From Candidatus Aenigmatarchaeota archaeon (GTDB taxonomy: Archaea; Aenigmatarchaeota; Aenigmatarchaeia; QMZP01): a stretch of DNA of 57,683 nt. Shown here one piece after another: positions 16,881-24,924 of this stretch (position 1 is the stretch's first letter; the number at the start of each line of letters is the position of its first letter). The stretch spans positions 1 through 57,683 of the forward strand of contig WAQT01000059.1 in assembly GCA_015520105.1 (NCBI GenBank), written 5' to 3'. The position numbers and the translations under genes were made by a program. Below the pieces are notes generated by a model that saw nothing but the letters and a program-made list of their open reading frames with translations, was not told the DNA's origin and made no database searches.

Positions 16881-17808
16881 GATATCCAGCCTCTCCGGGG
16901 TGGGAGAGAAGACTGCTGAGAAGCTGAAGGAAGCGGGATATACCGACCTTATGGCAATAGCAGCTTCTTCCTCAGGAGAGCTTTCAGCAGCGGTTGGAAT
17001 AGGAGAGGACACAGCATCGAGGATAATAGCTTCTGCAAGGGAAAAGCTGAACATGGGTTTCGAGACAGGGGCTTCTGTTCTGAAAAAAAGGGAGCAGGTC
17101 GGAAAAATAAGCACGGGTTCGAAATCGTTGGACTCCCTTCTTGGAGGAGGAGTGGAGACGCAGGCGATAACAGAGGCTCACGGAGCGTTCGGTTCCGGAA
17201 AGTCCCAGCTTGCCCACCAGCTTGCTGTAAACGTTCAGCTTCCGAAAGACAAGGGAGGTCTTGAAGGAAAAGCTATATTCATTGACACCGAGCAGACGTT
17301 CCGCCCCGAAAGGATAGTGGATATGGCCAAGGGGGTGGGGCTTGACCCCAAGAAGGCGCTTGAGAACGTTCTTGTGGCGAGGGCGTATAATTCTGACCAT
17401 CAGGTTCTTCTTGCAGAGAAGGCGGAGGAGTTCATAAAGAACAACAACGTGAAGGTTGTGATTGTGGACTCCCTCACCAGCGCGTTCAGGAGCGATTATA
17501 CCGGAAGGGGAACTCTCGCGAACAGGCAGCAGAAGCTCAACAGGCACCTCCACCAGCTACAGAGGCTTGCCGACGTGTACAATCTTGCTGTGTATGTCAC
17601 GAATCAGGTGATGTCAAGGCCGGACATACTTTTTGGAGACCCCACGGCACCGATTGGAGGCCACGTCCTCGGGCATCAGGCAACGTTCAGAATCTATCTC
17701 AGGAAAAGCAAGGATGTCAAGAGGATTGCAAAGCTTATAGACTCTCCCTGCCTTCCGGAAGGGGAGACCATATTCAAGGTCGTGACCGAAGGAATAAGGG
17801 ACGCATAG
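16870..17808 (+). CDS. radA: DNA repair and recombination protein RadA
   Basis: A 312-residue RecA-family recombinase with an N-terminal helix-hairpin-helix domain (LSGVGEKTAEKLKEAGY), Walker A GAFGSGKS, the ATP-cap segment AIFIDTEQTFRPER, Walker B VVIVDSLTSAF and the L2 region around GRGTLANRQQKLN. RadA forms filaments on ssDNA for strand exchange. Length and motifs are standard for archaea. Confidence 0.98.
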   Translation: MSDEISSLSGVGEKTAEKLKEAGYTDLMAIAASSSGELSAAVGIGEDTASRIIASAREKLNMGFETGASVLKKREQVGKISTGSKSLDSLLGGGVETQAITEAHGAFGSGKSQLAHQLAVNVQLPKDKGGLEGKAIFIDTEQTFRPERIVDMAKGVGLDPKKALENVLVARAYNSDHQVLLAEKAEEFIKNNNVKVVIVDSLTSAFRSDYTGRGTLANRQQKLNRHLHQLQRLADVYNLAVYVTNQVMSRPDILFGDPTAPIGGHVLGHQATFRIYLRKSKDVKRIAKLIDSPCLPEGETIFKVVTEGIRDA

Positions 17809-17896
17809 GCGACTGATTCAAGAATTGTCGCAAGCTGTTGTTTCCGGATAACAGGTTAATTCTGGGACCGGTTTCCCGACTTTGCATGCTTAGCGT

Positions 17897-18070
17897 TTAT
17901 TTGCTTACAGGACATCTCGATGAGTGGACGCAGCTCTCGCATGATGACTGGCAATCCCTTGCGTGCTCCTCGCAGAAAGTGACGCTTATGTCCTTTATGG
18001 TTCCTATGAACCCGTTCTCTCCAACCTGCTTCCCGCATATTATGCATACAGGGCTGGAATCCATAGTCAT
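17897..18070 (-). CDS. 57-residue Cys-rich zinc-binding microprotein
   Basis: From ATG 18070 (or 18064) the protein has CIICGKQVG near the N terminus, a central strand, CEEH, and CQSSCESCVHSSRC at the C terminus. With eight Cys and two His it probably folds around two zinc ions. The frame is open to 18121, but the shared TATA at 18093-18106 places the transcript start at 18070. The family is not recognised. Confidence 0.65.
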   Translation of the reverse strand: MTMDSSPVCIICGKQVGENGFIGTIKDISVTFCEEHARDCQSSCESCVHSSRCPVSK

Positions 18071-18092
18071 CAAGGAATTATTTGCGTCAGGA

Positions 18093-18106
18093 TTTAAATA
18101 TAAAAT
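18093..18106. promoter_or_regulatory. Shared bidirectional TATA box
   Basis: TTTAAATATAAAAT lies 14-27 bp before the ATG at 18120 on the plus strand and 23-36 bp before the ATG at 18070 on the minus strand. GGATTTAAATATAAAATCC reads nearly the same on both strands. One AT element therefore appears to serve two divergent, leaderless genes only 49 bp apart. Confidence 0.55.
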
Positions 18107-18119
18107 CCAATAGTGAGGC

Positions 18120-18395
18120 ATGGACTATCCGGAATCCGTCATAACGATTAATCGAAAGGGCGAGAGAGAGGTAAGAAGGCTTTTGAGAAGGGGGGAGTTC
18201 GTGGAGTACGATTACATTGACCCGGAAACAGGAAATCCCGTTGAGAAGGGAAAGAGAAGCATAGTGCTGAAAACACCGGAGGGCGAGGAGCACTACTTTC
18301 TCATTCCGTTGAAGGATGGGCGGTTTCTGGCTGTATTGGATAAGGACAGCAAGGAAAGGAAGGTCTGGAACGGCAGCAAGGCCGTGGACGTCTAG
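18120..18395 (+). CDS. Conserved-looking hypothetical protein, 91 residues
   Basis: A 91-residue protein rich in charged residues and beta-strand-like segments (EFVEYDYIDPETG, RSIVLKTPEGEEHYFLIPLKDGRFLAVL). It has no signal, Cys or membrane helix. Its stop is directly next to the stop of the convergent hydG gene. Codon use matches its neighbours. No family is recognised. Confidence 0.7.
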   Translation: MDYPESVITINRKGEREVRRLLRRGEFVEYDYIDPETGNPVEKGKRSIVLKTPEGEEHYFLIPLKDGRFLAVLDKDSKERKVWNGSKAVDV

Positions 18396-19769
18396 TCAGA
18401 AATATATATCCCTTTCGCCGTTCTCTATCCTTTCAAGCCGTATGCGCGTCTCTTTCCTTGCAGAGGGGTCCTCTATCATTGAGAGATATTTCTTTATAAT
18501 CTCCTCTCCCAGCCTCCTGGTTTCGGGAGAGGCGTAGTCCTCAAGGTATTCTTTGAACGTCAGTATTGCGTTCGGTCTGCAGAGATTGTGTATCTCTCCA
18601 GGCTTGGCGAGATCCATGAACGCCTGGCCCGTTCTTCCCTTTCTGTAGCAGGCAGTGCAGAAGCTCGGGAGGAGTCCCTGGCGAAGGACATCCCTTACAA
18701 CCTCGTCCACGCTTCTTTCGTCGTGGATGCTGAATTGGGAAACACCCTGCTTCTTTCCGTATCCTCCGGGGGAGGTTCTGGATGCAGCGGATGTCTGCGA
18801 TATGCCTATCTCGAACGCTTTTTTCCGTATCTCAGGCCTCTCCCGCGTGGATATTATCATCCCGGTGTAGGGAACTGCCATCCGCAGTATCGCTATTATC
18901 CTGAGAAGTTCATTCTCTGATACGGGGTGAGGAGGCTCTTTCCATGCAACCCCGTCAGCAGGCTGCCATCTCGGTACAGAGAATGTATGCGGCCCGACTC
19001 CGTATTTCCTGTCAAGATAGTGCGCATGCGAGACAAGCGCAAGCACCTCGAACCTGTAGTCATACAACCCGAACAGAACGCCAAGACCAAGGTCATCTAT
19101 ACCTCCCCTGAACGCCCTGTCATGGGCGAACAGCTGCCTCTCATAATCGGCTTTCGGGCCGTTGTGGAGGGACTCAAAGCTCTTCCTGTGATAGGTCTCC
19201 TGAAAAAGCTGGTATGTCCCGATTCCCGCCTCCTTGAGCTTTCTGTAGTTCTCTGTCGTGGTCGCGGCTATGTTCACGTTTACCCTGCGTATCTCTCCGC
19301 GTCCCGATTTTGTATTGTATATCGTCCTGATTACGTCAACAACATAGTCTATGTCATTGAGTTCCGGATGCTCCCCGAATTCCAGAAGGAGACGCTTGTG
19401 CCCCATTGCCTCCAGAATTCTGGTCTGCTCCCTCACCTCCTCGAGGGAGAGTCTTTTCCTCCGCTTCCTGTTGCTTCTCCTGAACCCGCAGTATTCGCAG
19501 TCATTGACGCAGTGGCTCGAGACGTAAAGGGGTGCGAACAGAACGAGCCTCTCGCCGTATATGTCACGTTTTATCTTGCCCGCTGTCCTGAACATCCTGC
19601 TTTCGTATTTTCTGTCCGCATTGAGGAGAATGGAGACGTCCTGAAGGGAGAGACCCTTCTTCTGTCCCGCTTTTTTAAGGACATTCTCGATGTCCCTTTT
19701 TGAAGGGCTTCCCGTGTCTGCAAGAATCCCTTCTATCTCTTTCTCGTTAACTATCCTTTTCGCATCCAT
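18396..19769 (-). CDS. hydG: HydG, tyrosine lyase of [FeFe]-hydrogenase maturation (radical SAM)
   Basis: A 457-residue protein matching HydG. The radical-SAM CX3CX2C motif is at C87, C91 and C94 (SSHCVNDCEYCGFR). The C-terminal auxiliary cluster is at C371, C374 and C397, which is exactly CX2CX22C. That second cluster separates HydG from ThiH and other tyrosine lyases: it builds the Fe(CO)(CN) synthon of the [FeFe] H-cluster from tyrosine. Its ATG directly follows the hydE stop (TAGATG), so the two are one coupled operon. HydF and the hydrogenase are not in the window. The GTPase at 51.3 kb is a DRG protein, not HydF. Confidence 0.93.
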   Translation of the reverse strand: MDAKRIVNEKEIEGILADTGSPSKRDIENVLKKAGQKKGLSLQDVSILLNADRKYESRMFRTAGKIKRDIYGERLVLFAPLYVSSHCVNDCEYCGFRRSNRKRRKRLSLEEVREQTRILEAMGHKRLLLEFGEHPELNDIDYVVDVIRTIYNTKSGRGEIRRVNVNIAATTTENYRKLKEAGIGTYQLFQETYHRKSFESLHNGPKADYERQLFAHDRAFRGGIDDLGLGVLFGLYDYRFEVLALVSHAHYLDRKYGVGPHTFSVPRWQPADGVAWKEPPHPVSENELLRIIAILRMAVPYTGMIISTRERPEIRKKAFEIGISQTSAASRTSPGGYGKKQGVSQFSIHDERSVDEVVRDVLRQGLLPSFCTACYRKGRTGQAFMDLAKPGEIHNLCRPNAILTFKEYLEDYASPETRRLGEEIIKKYLSMIEDPSARKETRIRLERIENGERDIYF

Positions 19770-21050
19770 CTAAACACCAAGGTCTGTCGGGGCTCTCCCT
19801 ATTGAATGGAGAAGCTCCACTGTCTCGCTTATGTTCCTTTCTATTTCCTTGTCCCTGTCCGGCCTTCCCGGATATATGGTGTAATTCTCCCTGTATCTTC
19901 TGGGGGTAACGTTTATCATCAGGGAGTTGGCACCGGCAAGGAGGCCTTTCCTCTTTCCGTCCCTGTGAAGAGTCTCAAGAGCTGTGGTGACGAGTATCTT
20001 GGCATTCCTGTCGGCGAATCTCGATGCCGCGATAACCTTGAGAGCAAGGTTCAGGTCCGGAGGCGAACAGGACGCCAGAGGCGTCTGGGGGTGCTGTATG
20101 AATGGACCGAAGGACCACATGTCTGCCCTCAGCTCCCTTGTAAGGAGTATGTCATCGGCCAGGTCCTCCAGTGTCTGGCCAGGAAGGCCTATCATGAATC
20201 CCGTGGCAACTATGTAGCCAATCTCCTTGCAATGTCTTATGAGGGAGAGCCTCTCGTCAAAGTCCGCCTTCCTTCCATGGTGGAGGGAGGAGTAGAGCCT
20301 CCTGTTTGATGTCTCGAAACGGAGAAGTATCCCCCTCGCCCCTGCATTGTACATCCTTTCATACGTCTCCCTGCTTCTTGTTCCCACGCTCATGAACAGG
20401 AGGGCGTCGCATCTCTCCCTTATCTTACTTATGGTTTCCTCGAGAATCTGGGGGGTGTAGAAGGGGTCCTCTCCGGACTGGAGGACCAGCGCCCTGAAAC
20501 CGAGGTCGTTCACCGCATGCTCAGCGGCATTGGCTATCTCTTCAACTGTCATCCTGTACCTGCTCATCCGGGCATTGCTCTTCCTCAGCCCGCAGTAGAA
20601 GCAGTCGTTCCTGCAGTGGTTGGAGAACTCTATAATCCCGTGCACGCAGCAGGCATTCTCAAGGCTTTCCTTCCTCAGGGAGTTCGCGGTGCTGAACAGG
20701 TTGTTGAGATCCCTGTCAGGAGTCTTGAGTATGGAGAGTATTTCCTTCCTGGCTATGTTTCCGTTCTCAGCCTTCCTGACAAACTTTTCCAGCTTAGCTT
20801 CTTCAGGAGCGCGGGAGAAGGAATCGTCCCTCTTCTTCAGCTCGAAGAACAGCTCCTTCCAGGCATCGAGCGTCTGCCTGGCTTCCTCCTCAGGAACCTT
20901 GGCTATCACGAAGCCGCCTTGGGCATAGGCATAGTCTCCGACAGAAAGATTCTTAATCTCGTTGATGGCCCTCCTTCTTTCCCCGAAATAGTCTATTACA
21001 GCCCTGTTTCCCTCGAAAGCAACAACCCTTCCGGGTATGGCGTAGCACAT
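19770..21050 (-). CDS. hydE: HypC-HydE fusion: [NiFe] chaperone domain joined to [FeFe] maturase
   Basis: Residues 1 to ~75 form a complete HypC/HupF domain: Met-Cys2 in MCYAIPGRV, EGNRAVIDYFGERR, LSVGDYAYAQGGFVI and EEEARQTLDAWKELF. In HypC, Cys2 carries the Fe(CN)2CO unit for [NiFe] hydrogenases. Residues ~80-426 match HydE, with the CX3CX2C site at C146, C150 and C153 (FSNHCRNDCFYCG), LQSGEDPFYTP, FETSNRRLYSSLH and WSFGPFIQHPQTPL. HydE helps build the azadithiolate bridge of the [FeFe] H-cluster. The join is in one uninterrupted frame, with a TATA at 21070-21080 ~25 bp before the ATG. This fusion of factors from two unrelated hydrogenase classes is unusual. Confidence 0.92.
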   Translation of the reverse strand: MCYAIPGRVVAFEGNRAVIDYFGERRRAINEIKNLSVGDYAYAQGGFVIAKVPEEEARQTLDAWKELFFELKKRDDSFSRAPEEAKLEKFVRKAENGNIARKEILSILKTPDRDLNNLFSTANSLRKESLENACCVHGIIEFSNHCRNDCFYCGLRKSNARMSRYRMTVEEIANAAEHAVNDLGFRALVLQSGEDPFYTPQILEETISKIRERCDALLFMSVGTRSRETYERMYNAGARGILLRFETSNRRLYSSLHHGRKADFDERLSLIRHCKEIGYIVATGFMIGLPGQTLEDLADDILLTRELRADMWSFGPFIQHPQTPLASCSPPDLNLALKVIAASRFADRNAKILVTTALETLHRDGKRKGLLAGANSLMINVTPRRYRENYTIYPGRPDRDKEIERNISETVELLHSIGRAPTDLGV

Positions 21051-21067
21051 GGAATAATCTTGCCGGG

Positions 21068-21081
21068 ACGTATAATAAGGT
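21068..21081 (-). promoter_or_regulatory. TATA box of the hypC-hydE / hydG operon
   Basis: On the minus strand CCTTATTATACG is centred about 25 bp before the HydE ATG at 21050. It lies in the 39-bp gap after gatC, so the maturase pair can be transcribed apart from gatC, probably as a leaderless message. Confidence 0.5.
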
Positions 21082-21089
21082 TTTGTGAG

Positions 21090-21377
21090 TTAAGCGACCC
21101 TCGGACCCCTGAAGAACCCGTTCTCCTTGTTCTTCGTGTTGGAGAGCGCCTCTTCCTGCGGGAGCGAGGATTCGATTCTGTCATTCCTGAGTTTCTCGCT
21201 GATTTCTATGGGATGGAAGGAGGGTTTCACGTTCCTTGTGTCAGCCTTCGCTATCTTCCCGAAGGCTCGGAGTATCTCCTTCATGTCCCTTGAGAATTCC
21301 TCCTCCTCTTCAGGAGAGAGGATTATCCTCGCAAGCTTTGCCACCTTTCTTACAGTCTCCCTCCCAATCTCCGTCAT
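21090..21377 (-). CDS. gatC: Glu-tRNA(Gln)/Asp-tRNA(Asn) amidotransferase subunit C
   Basis: A 95-residue protein with the GatC pattern: TVRKVAKLARIILSPEEEEEF, MKEILRAFGKIAKADT and a C-terminal LRNDRIESSLPQEEAL segment. GatC stabilises GatA and GatB in the transamidosome that makes Gln-tRNA or Asn-tRNA. Its start overlaps the end of the Mre11 gene by four bases (ATGA). gatA and gatB are not in the window. Confidence 0.9.
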   Translation of the reverse strand: MTEIGRETVRKVAKLARIILSPEEEEEFSRDMKEILRAFGKIAKADTRNVKPSFHPIEISEKLRNDRIESSLPQEEALSNTKNKENGFFRGPRVA

Positions 21378-22558
21378 TTTTCCTCCTTCGCGAATAATTC
21401 TTTGACAGAGCTCCTTAAAAAGGAGAGGCCGTCATCCTGCCTTCCGGAGCGCATGATGTCAAAGAGACTCTCAAACACTCGGCTGTTCAGGCCCATGGAT
21501 GAAAGATTCTCTTCCAGCAGCTTCCTTCCCAGTTCCTCCACAGAGAGTCTGTGCTCCTCTATGCTCCTTACAGGCTGCGCCTCGTCTCCTGTCCCTATAA
21601 GGCGGAAAGAGACCAGAGCGCTGCCGTGGAATTTCCTTGCTATCCCTGAAGCGTCGAGGACCTCACGATTCCGCGTCCTGAACCTTATTATCGGTTTCTT
21701 CTTATGCCTCTCCGAGAGTATCTCCTTTATTCTGGACTCTATTTTCTCTGCAGAGCCCTCTATGTCCTCGACATAGATCTTTCTCTGGTTCTCGAGCTCG
21801 TGAAACTCAAGCGCGGCTTTTTCCGTGTCCAGGGTCCAGAAGCCCCTCGGGCTGGCGGACTCTTTTGTTATCTGGGTGGTTATCAGCGAGCCGGGAATAA
21901 GCAGGGGGGAGCCGGAACAGGAGGCCTTTTTTGAGTCGTGCGCATGGCCGCACACGTAGAGGTCGAATCCCTTTGGGAGGACGGACAGGTCTATGGAATG
22001 GCTCGAGAACACGAACGGCTTCAGGGACTGGTGAAGCATGAGTATGTTGAAGCAACCCGCGAGCGGCTCTGGTTTCCAGTTCCTCAGAACGGCCTCGCTG
22101 TACTGGTCCGGGACTCCGGACATCCCGTGGATGCACACGCTTTCGTCCCCTTTCCTGAGAACCACGGAGTTGCAGTGGAGGTGTATCAGAAACCCGGCTT
22201 TTTCGAGGGCCTGCACGGGATTTATCAACCCCTTCGCCCTTCTTTCGTGAGTCCCGTGTATCGCTATGACAGGGATTCCGGAATGGTGCACGGGCGAAAG
22301 GCCTGTCACGTCCTTTCCGTCTCCGTTGAGTATGGAAACGTCAGAAGGAGAAGCAAGCGGTTCTATCAGTATCTCCATCGCCCTCGCAAGAACGTCTGTT
22401 CCCGGGTTTCTTGAGTCGAAGAGGTCGCCTGCAATAAGAATGGCGTCGCAGTCAATCGACTTTTTTATGGCCTCAGAGAACGCTTCGAAGCTGTCCTCCT
22501 CCCTCTCGGTCCCCCTCGCATAGCCTAGATGCACGTCCGAGATGACGGATATCTTCAT
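21374..22558 (-). CDS. mre11: Mre11-like DNA double-strand-break nuclease
   Basis: A 394-residue calcineurin-like phosphoesterase with the metal-ligand motifs ISDVHLGY, AGDLFDSRNPG, AIHGTHERR, MLHQSLK and YVCGHAHDSK. It has a C-terminal capping and Rad50-binding region. Mre11 with Rad50 resects DNA ends. In many archaea mre11, rad50, herA and nurA form one operon. Here mre11 sits with gatC, and rad50 (47.2 kb) and herA (36 kb) are apart. The first ligand site (DVH) and the GTHE site are intact, so nuclease activity is expected. Confidence 0.92.
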   Translation of the reverse strand: MKISVISDVHLGYARGTEREEDSFEAFSEAIKKSIDCDAILIAGDLFDSRNPGTDVLARAMEILIEPLASPSDVSILNGDGKDVTGLSPVHHSGIPVIAIHGTHERRAKGLINPVQALEKAGFLIHLHCNSVVLRKGDESVCIHGMSGVPDQYSEAVLRNWKPEPLAGCFNILMLHQSLKPFVFSSHSIDLSVLPKGFDLYVCGHAHDSKKASCSGSPLLIPGSLITTQITKESASPRGFWTLDTEKAALEFHELENQRKIYVEDIEGSAEKIESRIKEILSERHKKKPIIRFRTRNREVLDASGIARKFHGSALVSFRLIGTGDEAQPVRSIEEHRLSVEELGRKLLEENLSSMGLNSRVFESLFDIMRSGRQDDGLSFLRSSVKELFAKEEK

Positions 22559-22618
22559 GCAATTGCTTTGCAGGAGGGATTTATATTGGTTCTGAAATAG
22601 CGGAACCGTACGAGAACC

Positions 22619-23014
22619 CTAACAACATATCGGCGTAAATAACGTTCCAAAAAACCAGAGAAGGAAGAAGAAAACGCATATCATGAAATAAAGGAAAACC
22701 AGCATCTTTATTATGTTTCTCCGCCTGCTGTTTATTCCGTCGTAAGTGTAGATACATGCAACAAGATAAGCGATTACCAGATTTATGAAGAGTGCGACTA
22801 GAACAGGAAACGAGAAATAACTCAGAACGGAAACCGGTGAAGGAAACAAAACGCTCAAGGCCATTACCAGAATCATATACCCACCAAAGAACGGAAATAT
22901 TATTGGGTAGTGAGGAGTAGGGTCTATGAGAGGCAGAATCAGGAACAATGTCGCAAAAATCATAAGCCTCTTTTTGTTCGGCCTCAGTAATTCCTTAACT
23001 CTCATGTTATTCAT
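22619..23014 (-). CDS. Four-helix small membrane protein
   Basis: A 131-residue protein with a basic N terminus, then about four hydrophobic helices (~17-33, 42-58, 66-90, 101-125), ending in CC. Its start overlaps the stop of the bacteriohemerythrin gene by four bases, so the pair is cotranscribed. It is not a recognised family; a redox or gas-related membrane partner of the hemerythrin is possible. Confidence 0.65.
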   Translation of the reverse strand: MNNMRVKELLRPNKKRLMIFATLFLILPLIDPTPHYPIIFPFFGGYMILVMALSVLFPSPVSVLSYFSFPVLVALFINLVIAYLVACIYTYDGINSRRRNIIKMLVFLYFMICVFFFLLWFFGTLFTPICC

Positions 23015-23448
23015 TTTTCTCGCTTCTTTTTATTTATGTACTCCGCGTATTTGCGGTCTTCCACTTCTATGTGATTCACCCAGGAGGAGAGGTAGTTCTT
23101 CGCTTCCTCAAGAAGCTCCCTGATGTCAACGGAGGAGAAGTTCGGGGAAGACGATTTCTCTATGAGCCGTTTCTGGAGCGAGAGGTAGAACCTGACAAAG
23201 CCCTGATGGATTTTTCTGTGGCTTTCGAGGCCCGGATAGCTGTTCCTCTCCATGTAATCCTCCTCGTATGCAAAATGTTCCTTTATATAGGTGTGGAGGA
23301 AATGAAGCGTTTCCCTCAATTGGCCTATGTTCACATCAAGCGAGGAGAGTATGGAAACGAGCCTGTCGAGATGCTCAAGAAGGCTTTTGTGCTGCTTGTC
23401 TATCATCCTCTCTCCCACAGACAGCTCAGAGCGCCAAGATGCCTCCAT
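23011..23448 (-). CDS. Bacteriohemerythrin (di-iron O2-binding protein)
   Basis: A 145-residue protein with the hemerythrin ligand set in order: H20 (IDKQHKSL), H58 with an acidic residue soon after (KEHFAYEED), H77 and H81 (HRKIHQGF), and H126 with D131 (NHIEVEDRKY). It also has the opening W...ELSVG...ID typical of the family. These residues bind the O2-reactive di-iron site. In an organism with O2-sensitive hydrogenase genes it may scavenge or sense oxygen. It overlaps the downstream membrane protein gene. Confidence 0.95.
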   Translation of the reverse strand: MEASWRSELSVGERMIDKQHKSLLEHLDRLVSILSSLDVNIGQLRETLHFLHTYIKEHFAYEEDYMERNSYPGLESHRKIHQGFVRFYLSLQKRLIEKSSSPNFSSVDIRELLEEAKNYLSSWVNHIEVEDRKYAEYINKKKREK

Positions 23449-23615
23449 GCTATAGAATTGGTCCCGCTTATTAATTAATCAGCACGGCTCTGAGAATCAA
23501 TTCCGTGAAAACGCGAAAATAATATCGCTTTTGAGGTTTCAAAAAAGCGGTATCAGAACGCAGAGAGAACCGATATTTTGGATATTCAAGTCCATGGAGC
23601 AATCAGCATGAGCGC

Positions 23616-23921
23616 TCATGCGATTTCGATGAGCTTCTCGTCGAATCCCAGCTTCACCAGAATCTGCTTCACCCTCTCTCCGTGGTTGCCCTGAAGTTCT
23701 ATATTTCCGTCCCTTATTATGCCTCCGCACGCCAGCCTGGTTTTAAGTTCCTTGAGAACCTTCTTTGGGTCGGCGTCCTTGCTTATGCCGCCGATTACAG
23801 TCACGTTCTTTCCGTACCTCTTCTTCTCAACAGATATCCTTATCTTCTCGCTTTCCTTCGCTATGGTCTCGCATACGCAGAGGTCCTTCGGCAGACCGCA
23901 CTTGTCGCAGATGTTATCCAT
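23616..23921 (-). CDS. Translation initiation factor aIF1 (SUI1)
   Basis: A 101-residue protein with an N-terminal zinc-like CDKCGLPKDLCVC and the SUI1 core (KRYGKNVTVIGGI, LKTRLACGGII, GNIELQGNHGERVKQILVKLGF). aIF1 monitors start-codon choice on the small ribosomal subunit. It overlaps the stop of L29 by one base, continuing the ribosomal operon. The 16-bp perfect palindrome GCATGAGCGCTCATGC at 23606-23621 spans its stop codon and may act as a 3' hairpin. Confidence 0.95.
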   Translation of the reverse strand: MDNICDKCGLPKDLCVCETIAKESEKIRISVEKKRYGKNVTVIGGISKDADPKKVLKELKTRLACGGIIRDGNIELQGNHGERVKQILVKLGFDEKLIEIA

Positions 23922-24145
23922 CAGCCAGCTTCCTCCTTTGCTTTCTTTCCCTGCATCTCCGCAAGAACAGTGTTTATTCTCGCTATAGACCTTCGTATCT
24001 CCTTTATTCTTCCCGGAGAAGTAACGTTCGCTCCCACATAGGCGTTCGCCTTTTCCTTCGAGAGTTCAAGCTTCAGCTCTGACATCTTCTTCTGGAGGGT
24101 GGGCATGTCCTGCTTCCTCAATTCAGACGCTTTCTCTCTTGCCAT
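23921..24145 (-). CDS. rpl29: 50S ribosomal protein L29
   Basis: A 74-residue helical basic protein with the L29 pattern (LRKQDMPTLQKKMSELKLEL and SPGRIKEIRRSIARINTVL). It lies between S3 and SUI1 as in other archaea. The downstream genes usual in this operon (S17, L14, L24, S4e and so on) do not follow, so the cluster ends early here. Confidence 0.95.
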   Translation of the reverse strand: MAREKASELRKQDMPTLQKKMSELKLELSKEKANAYVGANVTSPGRIKEIRRSIARINTVLAEMQGKKAKEEAG

Positions 24146-24192
24146 CCTTCACCTTTATTTTGTATTCGCGAATATAAAAATGAGGCTGAAAC

Positions 24193-24924
24193 TCATTTCG
24201 CTTTCTTCTGGTCTTTCTCCTCAAACTCCTCAAGCTTCTCCTCTTCGGGAAGCACTTCCTCAGCAATCTTGCTAATCTCGTCATCTGCATCCTGCCTCTT
24301 GGCTGGGGCACTCTCCTCTCCTTTTCTCTTCTTTGTTATCTCTCCTGTTATCTCCTGAAACTCCTTCATTATCTTCACTTTCACCCCTATCTTTCCGAGT
24401 TTGACAAGGGCCTCCTCAAAACCGTAATCCACAAGCGTCTTGGCCGGCTCTCCGCAGTGCTTGAGGTAGCCCTCCACAAACTTGGAGGACATGCTCTTTC
24501 CTCCTCCCATCTTTCCTGATATTATTATCTCAGCACCCACTGCCCCGGCATCCATTATCCTCTTTATCGTGAGATTCCCTATCTTCTTGAAGTTATAGCC
24601 TCTCTCAAGTGCGGAGGCTATCTGCTTTGCCACTATCTTTGCGTTGAGGTTGGGATTCCTTATCACCTTGACATCGAGCTGGGGGTTGTCGAGGCCGAAC
24701 CTCTGCTTTATGGCATCTGTCATCTCGTTTATGGTCTTTCCTCCCCTTCCTATTATCCTTCCAGGCTTGTGCGTGTATATCAATATCTTCACACCGAGGG
24801 GGGTTCTTTTTATCTCAGTGCCGGCATAATCTCCCTGAGGGAAGTGCTTTCTTATGAACTCCTCTATCTCAACCTCCTTTATTCCCTGTTTGACGAAGTA
24901 TTCCTTGAGCAGCATGCTATCCAC
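24193..24924 (-). CDS. rps3: 30S ribosomal protein S3
   Basis: A 243-residue protein with the KH domain (THKPGRIIGRGGKTINEM), the IMDAGAVGAEIIISGKMGGG region of S3 and a Lys/Glu-rich C-terminal tail of about 40 residues. Start ATG 24924 overlaps the preceding unknown gene by eight bases, which implies coupled translation. Confidence 0.97.
   Translation of the reverse strand: MDSMLLKEYFVKQGIKEVEIEEFIRKHFPQGDYAGTEIKRTPLGVKILIYTHKPGRIIGRGGKTINEMTDAIKQRFGLDNPQLDVKVIRNPNLNAKIVAKQIASALERGYNFKKIGNLTIKRIMDAGAVGAEIIISGKMGGGKSMSSKFVEGYLKHCGEPAKTLVDYGFEEALVKLGKIGVKVKIMKEFQEITGEITKKRKGEESAPAKRQDADDEISKIAEEVLPEEEKLEEFEEKDQKKAK

Noticed and set aside
18396..19769. ThiH instead of HydG
   Set aside because: The C-terminal CX2CX22C cluster at C371/C374/C397 is present; ThiH lacks it, and a HydE gene is directly coupled.
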